Assembly (NCBI RefSeq): GCF_016924755.1
Contig: NZ_JAFFJX010000005.1
Span: 186,001 to 250,000, forward strand
DNA length: 64,000 nt
Direction of reading: 5' to 3'
From: Longitalea arenae
GTDB lineage: Bacteria > Bacteroidota > Bacteroidia > Chitinophagales > Chitinophagaceae
Part shown: positions 1 through 7,803 of the stretch, in pieces
Layout of the letters: every line of letters begins with the position of its first letter
Numbering within the stretch: position 1 is the stretch's first letter
The notes under the pieces: generated by a model
The model's database searches: none
What the model saw: only the letters and a program-made list of their open reading frames with translations
What the model was told of the DNA's origin: nothing
Made by a program: the position numbers and the translations under genes

Positions 1-710
1 AATTTGGCAAATTCCTTTTTCAATTCTTCAGCGCCTATTTTCACCCGGTCGGCACTGCTGCCATAACTGAGCTCTGTCTTGCCTTGCGCCAATTGCTCAA
101 ATATGCTTTCGATGAATGGACCAACAGCCGGTGCATGATCATGCAGGCCTTTGCCGCCGAGGTCGGTATTCAATGCCGGTGGCACAATTTCCACTACGTT
201 GATGTTGCGGTCTTTTAAGAGATAGCGGAGCGAGTGGGTAAATGATCTGAAGAAAGCTTTTGTAGCCGAATACACGGGCACTTTCGCAAAAGGCGAAATG
301 GCCAGTCCGGAAGTTACATTCATAATCGTATCCAATGCAGGCAGTTTCATGAACAGCGATATGAGGTGCAGGGGCGCTTCAATATTGATAGCGATCTCCT
401 GCCGGGCCCGGGTAAAAAAGTTTTCATCTGTGGGCGACATCCAGTTTTGAATACCGGCATTGTTCACGAGTACATTCAGATCATTGTGTTCGGCAGCCAC
501 CCATTGGTACAGGGCTTCTCTTTCAGCCACATTTTCCAGGTCGCATTTTCTGGTAATTACAGCCGGATGGCGGGCGGTTAATTCCTGTAATACATCTTCC
601 CGCCGCCCACAAACGATCACGGTATGTTTTTCTTTTAATAAGCGTTCAACAATGCCCAGTCCGATACCGGATGCGCCACCGGTCACAAGTATTTTACTAT
701 TAGGTTTCAT
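1..710 (-). CDS. SDR family oxidoreductase, DltE-like (3' end outside window)
   Basis: Classical NAD(P)-dependent short-chain dehydrogenase. The reading frame runs from ATG at 710 off the left edge, so about 236 residues are visible and the C-terminus is missing. The Rossmann motif TGGASGIG lies at residues 10-17, NNAG at 83-86, and the catalytic triad reads S134, Y147, K151 (context VYSATKAFF). The sequence resembles the COG3967/DltE-like group of small cytoplasmic SDRs; the substrate cannot be read from sequence. It lies downstream of an AraC-type regulator on the same strand (93 bp gap), and that gap carries two direct repeats which look like the regulator's sites. A near-consensus -7 box (TACCTTTA, 751-744 minus) precedes the start. 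Confidence 0.9.
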   Translation of the reverse strand, partial: MKPNSKILVTGGASGIGLGIVERLLKEKHTVIVCGRREDVLQELTARHPAVITRKCDLENVAEREALYQWVAAEHNDLNVLVNNAGIQNWMSPTDENFFTRARQEIAINIEAPLHLISLFMKLPALDTIMNVTSGLAISPFAKVPVYSATKAFFRSFTHSLRYLLKDRNINVVEIVPPALNTDLGGKGLHDHAPAVGPFIESIFEQLAQGKTELSYGSSADRVKIGAEELKKEFAK

Positions 711-770
711 GTTCAGGTATTTTTTACTTCATTAATTGAAGTGTAAAGGTAGCAGGGAGCGGAGTGGGGA

Positions 771-807
771 ATTTGCAAACAACAATCCAATATTTGCAAA
801 AATCAAA
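771..807 (-). promoter_or_regulatory. candidate AraC-type operator: two direct repeats 21 bp apart
   Basis: ATTTGCAAA occurs at 771-779 and again at 792-800, a start-to-start distance of exactly 21 bp (two helical turns), typical of AraC-family half-site pairs. The right copy extends to ATTTGCAAAAATCAAA (792-807) and overlaps the stop codon of the regulator gene. The pair lies about 60-95 bp upstream of the SDR start, a position suited to activation. The long form recurs just upstream of the regulator's own ATG (1742-1757). Confidence 0.6.
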
Positions 808-1732
808 CCTTATCTAATTGTTCGCGGAAGGGGTTTGGCGAAAGGCCGGTATGTTTACGGAAGAAATTGCTGAAATGCGCCAGCTCTTCAAAACCCAGAC
901 ACCAGGCGATCTCAGAGATATTCCAGTTGGTATGCCGCAGCAGGATCTTCGCTTCCTGCAGCACCCGCTGGCTAATGATCTCGCTGGTGGTTTTGCCCGT
1001 TGATTCTTTTAATGCCTTATTTAAATAATTGACATGAACTGATAACCTGTCGGCATATTCGCCCGGCGTGCGCAGTTCCAGTTGCTGGTATAAGGTTTCA
1101 ATGGGGAATTGCCTTTCGAGCAGTTCAATGAACAATGAAGCAACACGGTCAGCCGCGGTATGAGCGGTTGGCAGGGTAGAAGCGGGTTGTAACTTTTGTC
1201 CGTAATGGATCAATTCCATCAGGTAATTGCGCAACAGATCGTATTTATAGGCGTAGTCGGAAGCCAGTTCTTTCATCATCTTTTCAAAGATGTAAGCTAT
1301 TTCCGCATATTCTTCATTGGTGAGCTGAAAGACCGGGTAACCGCCGGGTTTAAAAATAGGCAGTTCATCCAGTACGATGCCGTTTTTGGCCGATGTAAAA
1401 TAGGTATCGGTAAAAATGCAGAAAAAGCCTTTCTGATTATCGTTTTGCGGAACATAGTGATAGGGAATGCGCGGTGTACCAAACAGGAGAGCGCATTTTT
1501 CAATTTCAATCACTTTATCGGCATATTCCACATGGTTACGCCCGTTTATCAAACTGATCTTATAATAATTCCGCCGGTTATAGGGCATAACGCCTTTAGT
1601 AGCGCGAACCCGGGCAATGAACTCATCGATCCTGAACACATTAAAATGGCCTACCGCTTTATCAATGCCGTCGGGCATATTGGCGGAAATGCTTTTATAA
1701 AACGCTGCCAGGGTCTTTACTTCTTTGGCCAT
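803..1732 (-). CDS. AraC family transcriptional regulator
   Basis: DNA-binding regulator of about 309 residues. The C-terminal 100 residues form the AraC double helix-turn-helix: the first helix pair lies around the segment with YLNKALKEST, and the second around NISEIAWCLGFEE followed by HFSNFFRKHTGLSP, the usual family signature. The N-terminal 180 residues fit a cupin-like sensing domain of unknown ligand. The frame can be extended to a TTG at 1756, but ATG at 1732 is preferred because the upstream stretch is a repeated operator-like sequence. It is followed on the same strand by an SDR gene, the probable target. Confidence 0.9.
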   Translation of the reverse strand: MAKEVKTLAAFYKSISANMPDGIDKAVGHFNVFRIDEFIARVRATKGVMPYNRRNYYKISLINGRNHVEYADKVIEIEKCALLFGTPRIPYHYVPQNDNQKGFFCIFTDTYFTSAKNGIVLDELPIFKPGGYPVFQLTNEEYAEIAYIFEKMMKELASDYAYKYDLLRNYLMELIHYGQKLQPASTLPTAHTAADRVASLFIELLERQFPIETLYQQLELRTPGEYADRLSVHVNYLNKALKESTGKTTSEIISQRVLQEAKILLRHTNWNISEIAWCLGFEELAHFSNFFRKHTGLSPNPFREQLDKV

Positions 1733-1741
1733 ATACCGGGA

Positions 1742-1758
1742 ATTTGCAAAAATCAAAT
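1742..1758 (-). promoter_or_regulatory. candidate autoregulatory site of the AraC regulator
   Basis: ATTTGCAAAAATCAAAT at 1742-1758 repeats the 16-bp sequence found at 792-807 upstream of the SDR gene. It ends about 10 bp before the regulator's ATG, where a bound protein would block transcription or translation of its own gene. No second half-site 21 bp away is visible here. Confidence 0.5.
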
Positions 1759-1811
1759 ATACATAAAGTTTCTGACGGCGCTATGGGCTATGGCTGTGGC
1801 GGTATTCCGGC

Positions 1812-2357
1812 TTATTGGATCGGTTCGTAAATAAGCTGCACCACACCCGATTTGAAGGTGTTGGCTTTGAGCAATCTTAATGCTAACCGTTCCTGAAGAT
1901 CTTCAAATAAGGGTTTGCCGGTGCCCAACACGGTTGGATGAACGGATAATCTATATACATCAATAAGCCCTAATTGAATAAAGGTTTTGATGAGTTTTGC
2001 GCCACCGTATAACCAGATATCTTTTCCGCCCTGTTTTTTGATCTCATTTACCTCAGTGGCAATATCAGCACTGATGTAAGTGGCTTTGCCGCCCTCTTTG
2101 TCCTGGGCGGAAAAAACATACTTTTTTTTGGCGTGGATCGCTTCCCAGATCGCTTGTTCTGCAAGAGGCGCATTACTGGCTGGCTGATAATTGCCCCAGG
2201 CATCATAACTTACCCTGCCATAAAAAATGGTGTCGATACCAGATAAAAAGCCATTAAAGTCCATATCCTCATCCATGATACACCAGTCAATTTCACCTTT
2301 GGGGCCTTCTATAAATCCATCCAGGGTCACTGCCAGGTCTAAAATTACTTTTTTCAT
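1812..2357 (-). CDS. dihydrofolate reductase family protein (RibD C-terminal-like)
   Basis: 181-residue cytoplasmic reductase of the RibD_C/DHFR fold, related to YyaP/YwjB-type proteins. The N-terminal strand with TLDGFIEGPKGEIDW, the FYGRVSYD segment and the glycine-rich IWLYGGAKLI near residue 118 are typical NADPH-binding features of the family. Homologs are usually annotated only as dihydrofolate reductase family, so true DHFR activity should not be assumed. It is 39 bp downstream of an aldo/keto reductase on the same strand, and the two probably form one transcript. Confidence 0.88.
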   Translation of the reverse strand: MKKVILDLAVTLDGFIEGPKGEIDWCIMDEDMDFNGFLSGIDTIFYGRVSYDAWGNYQPASNAPLAEQAIWEAIHAKKKYVFSAQDKEGGKATYISADIATEVNEIKKQGGKDIWLYGGAKLIKTFIQLGLIDVYRLSVHPTVLGTGKPLFEDLQERLALRLLKANTFKSGVVQLIYEPIQ

Positions 2358-2396
2358 GCCGTTTATTATTTGTGAGGTATTTAATAAGTGGGTATA

Positions 2397-3434
2397 TCAC
2401 AGGCAGGTATACGCTGCACTGATCAATCCTTTTGAGCGCAGGGTCTGCCAGAATGCAGCGGGGATGCCGGCATTCACCAGGTCCACATTTTGTTTCACCC
2501 TCGCCGGGTTGGTCGTGTTGAGGGCCAGGCTGCCTACTCCGGGCGCACTGAGGCTGAAACGGGCGCAGGCTTCCGCCGGCTTTACCTTAAACTGGTTGCA
2601 TATCTCAAAGAACTGCTCGCGCCAGGCAAAGATCGCTTTGTTCTCTTCGGTATCTGGGTGGATCAGCTTATAATCGTAATGGGTACCCCCCATTAAAAAG
2701 CCTGCATGAAAAATGGCTGAATTGATAATGTACACGCCTTTGTTTTTTAACTCTTCCATAAAGGCCAGCAACTCTGCGGGATGATAGTGGATGGTCATGC
2801 TGTTCGCGATCATTACCCAGTCGAACTCAACATCCGCCGCAATTTTTTGTATAATGCGCCAGTTCTTGGCGCCCACCCCAATGGCCTGTACTTTTCCCGC
2901 CGCTTTAAGCTCGCTCAAAGCTTTGTAGGCATCGAGGATATCCTGGTACAGCTTTTTTTCTTCCGTTGCATTGGCGGCGGTAGCGAGGTATTCATCAGGA
3001 TCATGTACAGAAACCATCTGTGGATTGTATCCACCCAGCAATTCATTACCCTGTTCATAACATTCAATGATGCCGGTATAACTTATTTTTTGTACGGCAT
3101 CGTACTGCAGGTTTTTCCATACACCCGGTTCAAAGCTTGGTTCCGGGGTGGTAAGCGGCACCCGGTACCAGCCCAGTTTATTACTGATGACCACAGCTTG
3201 TTGCGGAACCTGCAGGGTGCGCAAACAGCGGCCGATGGTTTCCAATGCCAGTCCGGCGCCATATTTTCCGGCAGAATCAAATACCGCCGGTACGGCAGAT
3301 TGCGTTACACTTTCTTGTACGATCTGGAGTTTGATCTCATCATCGAGTGCGGTAAACAGATTTCCCAATCCACTTGTGCCGAATATGACCTTCGGTAAAT
3401 GCAAACCCATTGCTGCCAGTTTATTGTGCGCCAT
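2397..3434 (-). CDS. aldo/keto reductase
   Basis: 345-residue NAD(P)H-dependent aldo/keto reductase with a (beta/alpha)8 barrel. The catalytic tetrad is readable: D53 and Y58 (FDSAGKYG), K86 (ISNKLGWY) and H144 (VSVHDPDEY). The overall pattern is closest to the D-threo-aldose/L-fucose dehydrogenase-like branch, so a sugar or small aldehyde substrate is plausible but not shown. It is first of a two-gene unit with the RibD-like reductase at 1812-2357. Upstream of its start (3435-3540) no regulatory element was recognised. Confidence 0.9.
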   Translation of the reverse strand: MAHNKLAAMGLHLPKVIFGTSGLGNLFTALDDEIKLQIVQESVTQSAVPAVFDSAGKYGAGLALETIGRCLRTLQVPQQAVVISNKLGWYRVPLTTPEPSFEPGVWKNLQYDAVQKISYTGIIECYEQGNELLGGYNPQMVSVHDPDEYLATAANATEEKKLYQDILDAYKALSELKAAGKVQAIGVGAKNWRIIQKIAADVEFDWVMIANSMTIHYHPAELLAFMEELKNKGVYIINSAIFHAGFLMGGTHYDYKLIHPDTEENKAIFAWREQFFEICNQFKVKPAEACARFSLSAPGVGSLALNTTNPARVKQNVDLVNAGIPAAFWQTLRSKGLISAAYTCL

Positions 3435-3583
3435 TAATATTCAGGTGTTTTATTTCTATTAAGCGATGTGCCCAATCCTTTTTTGCGAAAATACGGCTCG
3501 GCGTGCAATAAAAAAGTTTCCTGGCAAAATGCATTGATAAAAATCACCTTTGAATACGTAGGAGAACTGGCTATATAAACTAA

Positions 3584-3614
3584 AAAGGGTGAGCTGTTAT
3601 CTGGCTCACCCTTT
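3584..3614 (-). terminator. intrinsic terminator of the secreted beta-helix gene
   Basis: Perfect 11-bp inverted repeat AAAGGGTGAGC / GCTCACCCTTT with a 9-nt loop, located 5 bp past the stop codon of the gene that ends at 3619. Read on the minus strand it is followed by TTTTTAG, which fits a rho-independent terminator. Confidence 0.85.
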
Positions 3615-3618
3615 CTCT

Positions 3619-5724
3619 TTACCGCTTCAACAATTTGATCACTTCATTCGTTTTCGATCCCTTTATTTTCAGGAAATACAGGCCCGGCTTCAGCGCCAGT
3701 GGCGAAAGGTTCAGCGGTTTCAAATTACCGCCGGTAAAAGGATGTCTGGCTTTATACAGTAATGTGCCTGATTCGCTCAGCAGTTGTACTTCTACATCCT
3801 CATTGCTGAATGTACTGCCAGTCAGTCCTCTCTTTTGAATATACAATTGGTTTTGTAATGGGATGGGAAAGGCAAGCAGGCGGTTATTGCCAGTCACCGG
3901 TGCTTCGGTTTGGCTTAGTAACTGCCGGGCGGCTGAATGGGCAGCAGATTGTACAATGGCAATGCCATTGATCTGCGGATTACCTGTTACGGCTGCAAAA
4001 TCAAGATCGAGCACCCCATCATTCACCGTCACTAAAATAATTTCTTTATGCGCATTGCGATAGCCGGCAGCTGCGTAAATATCGAAATTATCGAGGCGAA
4101 CAGCGCCTTCAGCGCGCACATCAAATACCCGTAGTCCGGAAGCCTGGTTCGTGTTCTCGGCAAAGTACAAGCGCACTTCATAGGTTCCATTGCTTACTGG
4201 AAAATTATAGCTTACCTGGGTTCCACCGAAAGAGGCATAGCGGTTCGTGCTGAAGATTTGTGAGGGCGCATCCGTGGTATTCGTTCCATTCCATGGCTGG
4301 TCGCTGCCCGTAGTATAATTGGAAGAAGCAGGATTGAGCCAGGGACAGGGATCTGTTTGTTTATCTTTGTGCCAGGCAATAGGCGTGCCGGGCACTTCAA
4401 GGCCACCTGCATTAACGCGATATAACACAGTGTCTGCCGGTGCACCCTGGAATTCATAAGCGCCCGCATCATAAGCAGCTACTGGTCGGGTCAGGTTCTC
4501 AAAATCGAAGGGGATAGTAAATCCGGTAGGATTCACCCCCGCATTTATAGCCACTGAACCCGGCAGCAGATCATAATTACCAGCAGCGGCGTTTTCAAAA
4601 TTAAATGGTGCTGCAGTCGTTCTGATCACATTGCCGCTGACGACCATGGTGCCGCTCATTCTGTCGAATGCCGTATCGGTGGCCGTACGTACAATGGCAT
4701 TGTTTTGAATGTAGGCGGTGCTGGCAACGGTTGGGTCAAAGCGGATGACCGGCTGGGTATTGCTGCCCATCAAAATGGTGTTGTTTACGTAATAGAAATT
4801 TTTTCCGGCTTCGGAGGTGGGGTGACCGCTGTAAATGGCCATCTCACCGGGATTAACGATCACATTATTGTACACATAAACATTTCCCACGCCCAGGACC
4901 GTTATGCCATTCGCCAATGGGTCTTCTATATAGTTATTGTAAAATGAGCCGGAGAAACCATTTCCCAATTGTACGCCGCTGCGCTGGTTGGTTAAATTTA
5001 AAAGGCCGGGATCAATAACCCGGTTATTATAGATCCTGGCTTTTCCCGAATACGTGCATCCTACCTGTATGCCTTCGCGGCCGGTACGTTCGGTGATATT
5101 GTCATAGAGTTCCAGGGTGTCGATGTCATGTTGATTGCCATCTACAGCCCAGTTGAACTGTCCTATATAAAAACCCTCTCCGGTCCGCTGGTCATGCATG
5201 TAATTATGGTGGAATCTTACATTGCGCATCACAAAGGGGCCCCGGCCGGAATTATCTGTTTTAGCCATAATGCCGGCGAAGCCGGAGTTTTTGATCTCGA
5301 TATGATCTACTTCAAAATTGGTGCTCTGGGCTTCCAGCTGCATACCCTGTGCAGCGCTGTCTACTACAATACCATACTGGTCGCTGCTGCCGGTGCCGGT
5401 GATGCGGAAATATTTCGACCCCTGGAATTTGATGCCGTAAGAGAGACCGGAAGCCAGCCTGAAGGTGACCTTTCCACCGCAATTGATAAATACAATGGGA
5501 TTGTTGTGCGAACCAGTCACGTTGGTGATCAACAGATTTCTGGTACGGATACCTGCCTCCAGGCATACTGTATCACCCGGCTGTACCGAGGATGCATTGA
5601 AAGATTGCTGCGTAAGGGGGATGGTAACAGCGCAATTACAGTTCTGCGCATACGCCGTTCCAGTACACAGCAAACCAGCCAGCAAGGTTATGCCGGCATT
5701 TCTCCACGTAAATTTCCTTGACAT
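3619..5724 (-). CDS. secreted parallel beta-helix / malectin protein with T9SS tail
   Basis: 701-residue exported protein. Residues 1-26 are a signal peptide ending in TAYAQ. Residues about 30-425 carry repeated Asn-rich short turns (YNNRV, YNNYIED, YVYNNVI) typical of right-handed parallel beta-helix proteins that bind or cut polysaccharides. Residues about 434-598 match a malectin-like carbohydrate-binding domain (YRVNAGG at its start, AGYRNAHKEI later). The last 80 residues match a type IX secretion type A sorting domain (GLYFLKIKGSKTNEVIKLLKR). No catalytic residues could be assigned, so lyase or hydrolase activity is only a possibility. It is a single gene closed by a strong terminator. 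Confidence 0.85.
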   Translation of the reverse strand: MSRKFTWRNAGITLLAGLLCTGTAYAQNCNCAVTIPLTQQSFNASSVQPGDTVCLEAGIRTRNLLITNVTGSHNNPIVFINCGGKVTFRLASGLSYGIKFQGSKYFRITGTGSSDQYGIVVDSAAQGMQLEAQSTNFEVDHIEIKNSGFAGIMAKTDNSGRGPFVMRNVRFHHNYMHDQRTGEGFYIGQFNWAVDGNQHDIDTLELYDNITERTGREGIQVGCTYSGKARIYNNRVIDPGLLNLTNQRSGVQLGNGFSGSFYNNYIEDPLANGITVLGVGNVYVYNNVIVNPGEMAIYSGHPTSEAGKNFYYVNNTILMGSNTQPVIRFDPTVASTAYIQNNAIVRTATDTAFDRMSGTMVVSGNVIRTTAAPFNFENAAAGNYDLLPGSVAINAGVNPTGFTIPFDFENLTRPVAAYDAGAYEFQGAPADTVLYRVNAGGLEVPGTPIAWHKDKQTDPCPWLNPASSNYTTGSDQPWNGTNTTDAPSQIFSTNRYASFGGTQVSYNFPVSNGTYEVRLYFAENTNQASGLRVFDVRAEGAVRLDNFDIYAAAGYRNAHKEIILVTVNDGVLDLDFAAVTGNPQINGIAIVQSAAHSAARQLLSQTEAPVTGNNRLLAFPIPLQNQLYIQKRGLTGSTFSNEDVEVQLLSESGTLLYKARHPFTGGNLKPLNLSPLALKPGLYFLKIKGSKTNEVIKLLKR

Positions 5725-6121
5725 AGAAGTTGATTTATTAATGAAAAATAATAAAGCGATCGACCGGGTAGGAACCGATGGAGTGTTATAAGGTTACCAG
5801 GAATGACATTGAAAATTTGAGCGTAGCGGGAATTGCCTTGCGGCAGAGCGAACACATAAAATCTTATGCCTGTACCAGCGCTCCGGCGTTTGCTAACCAG
5901 GAAGCATAAGTGTTGGAAATAATGTATAATTAAGAGCCAAGATAATTTATAACACTTAAATTTTTGATATCAATGTTTACGCGCTGCCTTGCACAAATTC
6001 ACTGTTACCCATATCCCACCGGCCAGGTAAAAGCTTTCCCAATCTGGCGCGTCTGTAGGGCCCTAAAAAAATATGGTGAACTGTTTTAAATTTCGTAACT
6101 TATGTATATAAATTTCAGTTT
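5725..6121. other. gene-free stretch upstream of two divergent genes
   Basis: About 400 bp between the beta-helix gene (minus) and a small membrane protein gene (plus). It must hold both promoters, but no confident -33/-7 pair was found. Open frames here are short and unconvincing. Confidence 0.5.
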
Positions 6122-6289
6122 ATGAAAAGAATTGTGGTGGTCATAATACTAATTGCCTTTATAGGGGCGGTTGCTTTTGCCAGGCTGAGCCGGACAAACA
6201 GAACTGATAAAGAAAAAGCGCCTGTTAAGCAGGAGCAAAAGAGCGAAAAGAAAAAAGAATACAAGCGACACTGTATGTTCTCTTACTAA
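6122..6289 (+). CDS. small single-pass membrane protein (55 aa), function unknown
   Basis: ATG at 6122 opens a 55-codon frame. Residues 4-20 are strongly hydrophobic (VVVIILIAFIGAVAFA) and could be a membrane anchor or uncleaved signal. The rest is very basic and charged (KEKAPVKQEQKSEKKKEYKR), ending CMFSY. A perfect hairpin terminator begins 11 bp after the stop, which supports a real transcription unit. It resembles no family I can name. It could be a leader for the thioredoxin gene that follows, but the terminator between them argues for an independent unit. Confidence 0.6.
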   Translation: MKRIVVVIILIAFIGAVAFARLSRTNRTDKEKAPVKQEQKSEKKKEYKRHCMFSY

Positions 6290-6300
6290 ACAAAAACAGT

Positions 6301-6328
6301 AAAGAGCAGGGTGCACCTGCTCTTTTAA
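6301..6328 (+). terminator. intrinsic terminator after the small membrane protein
   Basis: Perfect 10-bp stem AAAGAGCAGG / CCTGCTCTTT with the 5-nt loop GTGCA, the 3' arm running into TTTTAA. It lies between the small protein gene and the thioredoxin gene. Confidence 0.75.
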
Positions 6329-6360
6329 TATCAGTGCCTGGATCAATAAATGATAGATAT

Positions 6361-6660
6361 ATGAATGAGAATTTGCAAACTATCCTTAATGACAGTAAAC
6401 CCGTATTGGTAGATTTTTTTGCGGAATGGTGCGGTCCCTGTAAAATGCAGGCCCCCGTGCTTAAAGAAGTAAAATCTGAAGTAGGGGATAAGGTGCGGAT
6501 CATCAAGATCGATGTGGACAGATCGCCGGCAATTGCCCAGCAATACCAGATCAGCGGGGTGCCTACCCTGATCCTGTTCAGGAATGGCCAGCCCGTTTGG
6601 CGGCAGTCGGGACTTGCTTCCAGAAAGCAGCTGGTTGATCTGTTACAGCAACATGTTTAA
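6361..6660 (+). CDS. thioredoxin
   Basis: 99-residue thioredoxin, cytoplasmic as it lacks a signal peptide. The active site WCGPC places the redox cysteines at residues 24 and 27, and the cis-proline motif GVPT appears in ISGVPTLILF. Length and motif order match classical thioredoxins acting in disulfide reduction. The frame extends upstream to GTG at 6334, but that stretch overlaps the preceding terminator region, so ATG at 6361 (MNENLQ) is preferred. It is a single gene; no partner such as a thioredoxin reductase is nearby. Confidence 0.93.
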   Translation: MNENLQTILNDSKPVLVDFFAEWCGPCKMQAPVLKEVKSEVGDKVRIIKIDVDRSPAIAQQYQISGVPTLILFRNGQPVWRQSGLASRKQLVDLLQQHV

Positions 6661-6834
6661 AACGGTGGAGTGGGGACTGCCTGCGGAGCTTACCAAAGGA
6701 GCTTTTTTTAGTGCAGCAAACCCCCACATATATGATATTGTGTTAATAAATTCTCCTTACAGAGTTGGTGATGGAAACGCTGAATGCGTAAGCCGCCAAA
6801 GGCGGGGCAGGTGTAAAACACAGAACTGCGAACG

Positions 6835-6882
6835 GGTAACCGGCAACCGGTAACTGGCAACCGGTAACTGGTAACCGGAACC
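6835..6882. repeat. 14-bp tandem repeat (three units plus partial)
   Basis: Units GGTAACCGGCAACC (6835-6848), GGTAACTGGCAACC (6849-6862) and GGTAACTGGTAACC (6863-6876), followed by the partial GGAACC. Each unit is itself two heptamers of consensus GGYAACY, so the tract is seven near-identical 7-mers. It lies in an intergenic region away from recognisable promoters. Confidence 0.85.
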
Positions 6883-7049
6883 TTCACCGTTATATCCTGC
6901 AAAAGAATGACAACCATGATCATCCGTTGCAGGCGTATTCGACAGATACCTTATTGAGTGCATCATATAATATGACGTATAAAAGAACATCCCGCTGACC
7001 GCTTCTCCGGCAAATTAAACGTCATTAAAACAAATTAATTCAGCAAATA

Positions 7050-7081
7050 TTTCAGAATCACCAGCACGCCTTATATCTTTG
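7050..7081 (+). promoter_or_regulatory. Bacteroidota-type promoter of the GntR gene
   Basis: TATCTTTG at 7074-7081 matches the TAnnTTTG -7 box exactly. A TTT run at 7050-7052 sits near the -33 position but is not a full TTTG. Transcription would start near 7087, inside the palindrome at 7084-7096. Confidence 0.55.
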
Positions 7082-7083
7082 CA

Positions 7084-7096
7084 ATCATCTGATGAT
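7084..7096 (+). promoter_or_regulatory. palindromic operator of the FadR-type regulator (autoregulation)
   Basis: ATCATCTGATGAT is a 13-bp perfect palindrome around a central T. It begins 3 bp after the -7 box and ends just before the ATG codons of the regulator, so binding would repress the gene. The core reappears as CATCAGATGAT at 7783-7793, upstream of the MFS gene. Confidence 0.65.
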
Positions 7097-7765
7097 ATGA
7101 TGACTAATATGATTCCCCGCAGGTCACTGGCTGATGAAGTAGCTGCCCAATTGCAACAGCAGATCACCCTTGGAAAATTCAAAACCGGGGAGCAATTGCC
7201 AATTGAGCCGGAATTGATGAAGAGCTTTGGGGTAGGGCGTTCTACCATCCGGGAGGCCATCAAGATACTGGTAAACTCGGGTCTCCTGCGCGTTCAGCAG
7301 GGACTGGGCACCTTTGTAGAAGGCGCTGACGGCATTAAAGAACCTTTGCCTCAGCGGCTGAAGCGAGCCGCCTTTAAAGACCTGGATGAAGTGCGGCAAC
7401 TGATAGAAATGAAGATCGCTGAAAAAGCAGCCGCCAACCGTACCCAACAGGACCTGAAAGAGATCCGCCACTGGCTGGCGGCACGAAAGAAAGCAGCTAC
7501 TGAAAACCTGTTGCTGGAAAGTATTGAGGCCGATATCCGGTTTCACACCGCCATTGCAGTAGCCTCCAAAAATGAGATCCTGGCCGACCTTTACAAAACA
7601 TTCTCATTGCAAATAAAAAAGGGCTTCTTAACCATTTTTACAGACACTACTGATTTCCGGGAAACACAAAACCTGCATGAACAATTGTTGAAAAGCATTG
7701 AAGCTAAAGACACCAAAAAAGCCTGGAACACAGCTGCAAAAATTATAGGACATACTGCTCAGTAA
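7097..7765 (+). CDS. GntR family (FadR subfamily) transcriptional regulator
   Basis: About 222 residues. The N-terminal winged helix (residues about 8-75) contains GEQLPIEPELMKSFGVGRSTIREAI as the recognition region, followed by the wing LLRVQQGLGTFVE. The C-terminal all-helical FCD ligand domain begins near residue 95 and includes EADIRFHTAIAVAS, which usually supplies metal or ligand contacts. The ligand is unknown. Start choice: ATG at 7097, 7100 and 7109 are all possible and the promoter leaves a very short leader; TTG at 7079 is rejected as it overlaps the -7 box. An MFS transporter follows 38 bp later and shares the operator motif, so it is the likely regulated partner. Confidence 0.92.
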   Translation: MMTNMIPRRSLADEVAAQLQQQITLGKFKTGEQLPIEPELMKSFGVGRSTIREAIKILVNSGLLRVQQGLGTFVEGADGIKEPLPQRLKRAAFKDLDEVRQLIEMKIAEKAAANRTQQDLKEIRHWLAARKKAATENLLLESIEADIRFHTAIAVASKNEILADLYKTFSLQIKKGFLTIFTDTTDFRETQNLHEQLLKSIEAKDTKKAWNTAAKIIGHTAQ

Positions 7766-7782
7766 AAAAATTTGTATTTAAA

Positions 7783-7797
7783 CATCAGATGATCTGA
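7783..7797 (+). promoter_or_regulatory. second FadR-type operator, upstream of the MFS gene
   Basis: TCAGATGATCTGA (7785-7797) is a 13-bp palindrome around a central G. It includes CATCAGATGAT (7783-7793), the reverse complement of the core at the regulator's own promoter. It lies 7 bp before the MFS start codon, between the two genes. Confidence 0.6.
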
Positions 7798-7803
7798 CTA
7801 ATT

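Larger units (their letters stand above)
6661..7096. other. gene-free stretch with tandem repeat and GntR promoter
   Basis: About 435 bp between the thioredoxin and GntR genes. It holds the 14-bp tandem repeat at 6835-6882 and the promoter/operator at 7050-7096. Short minus-strand open frames here cross the repeat and look spurious. Confidence 0.6.
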
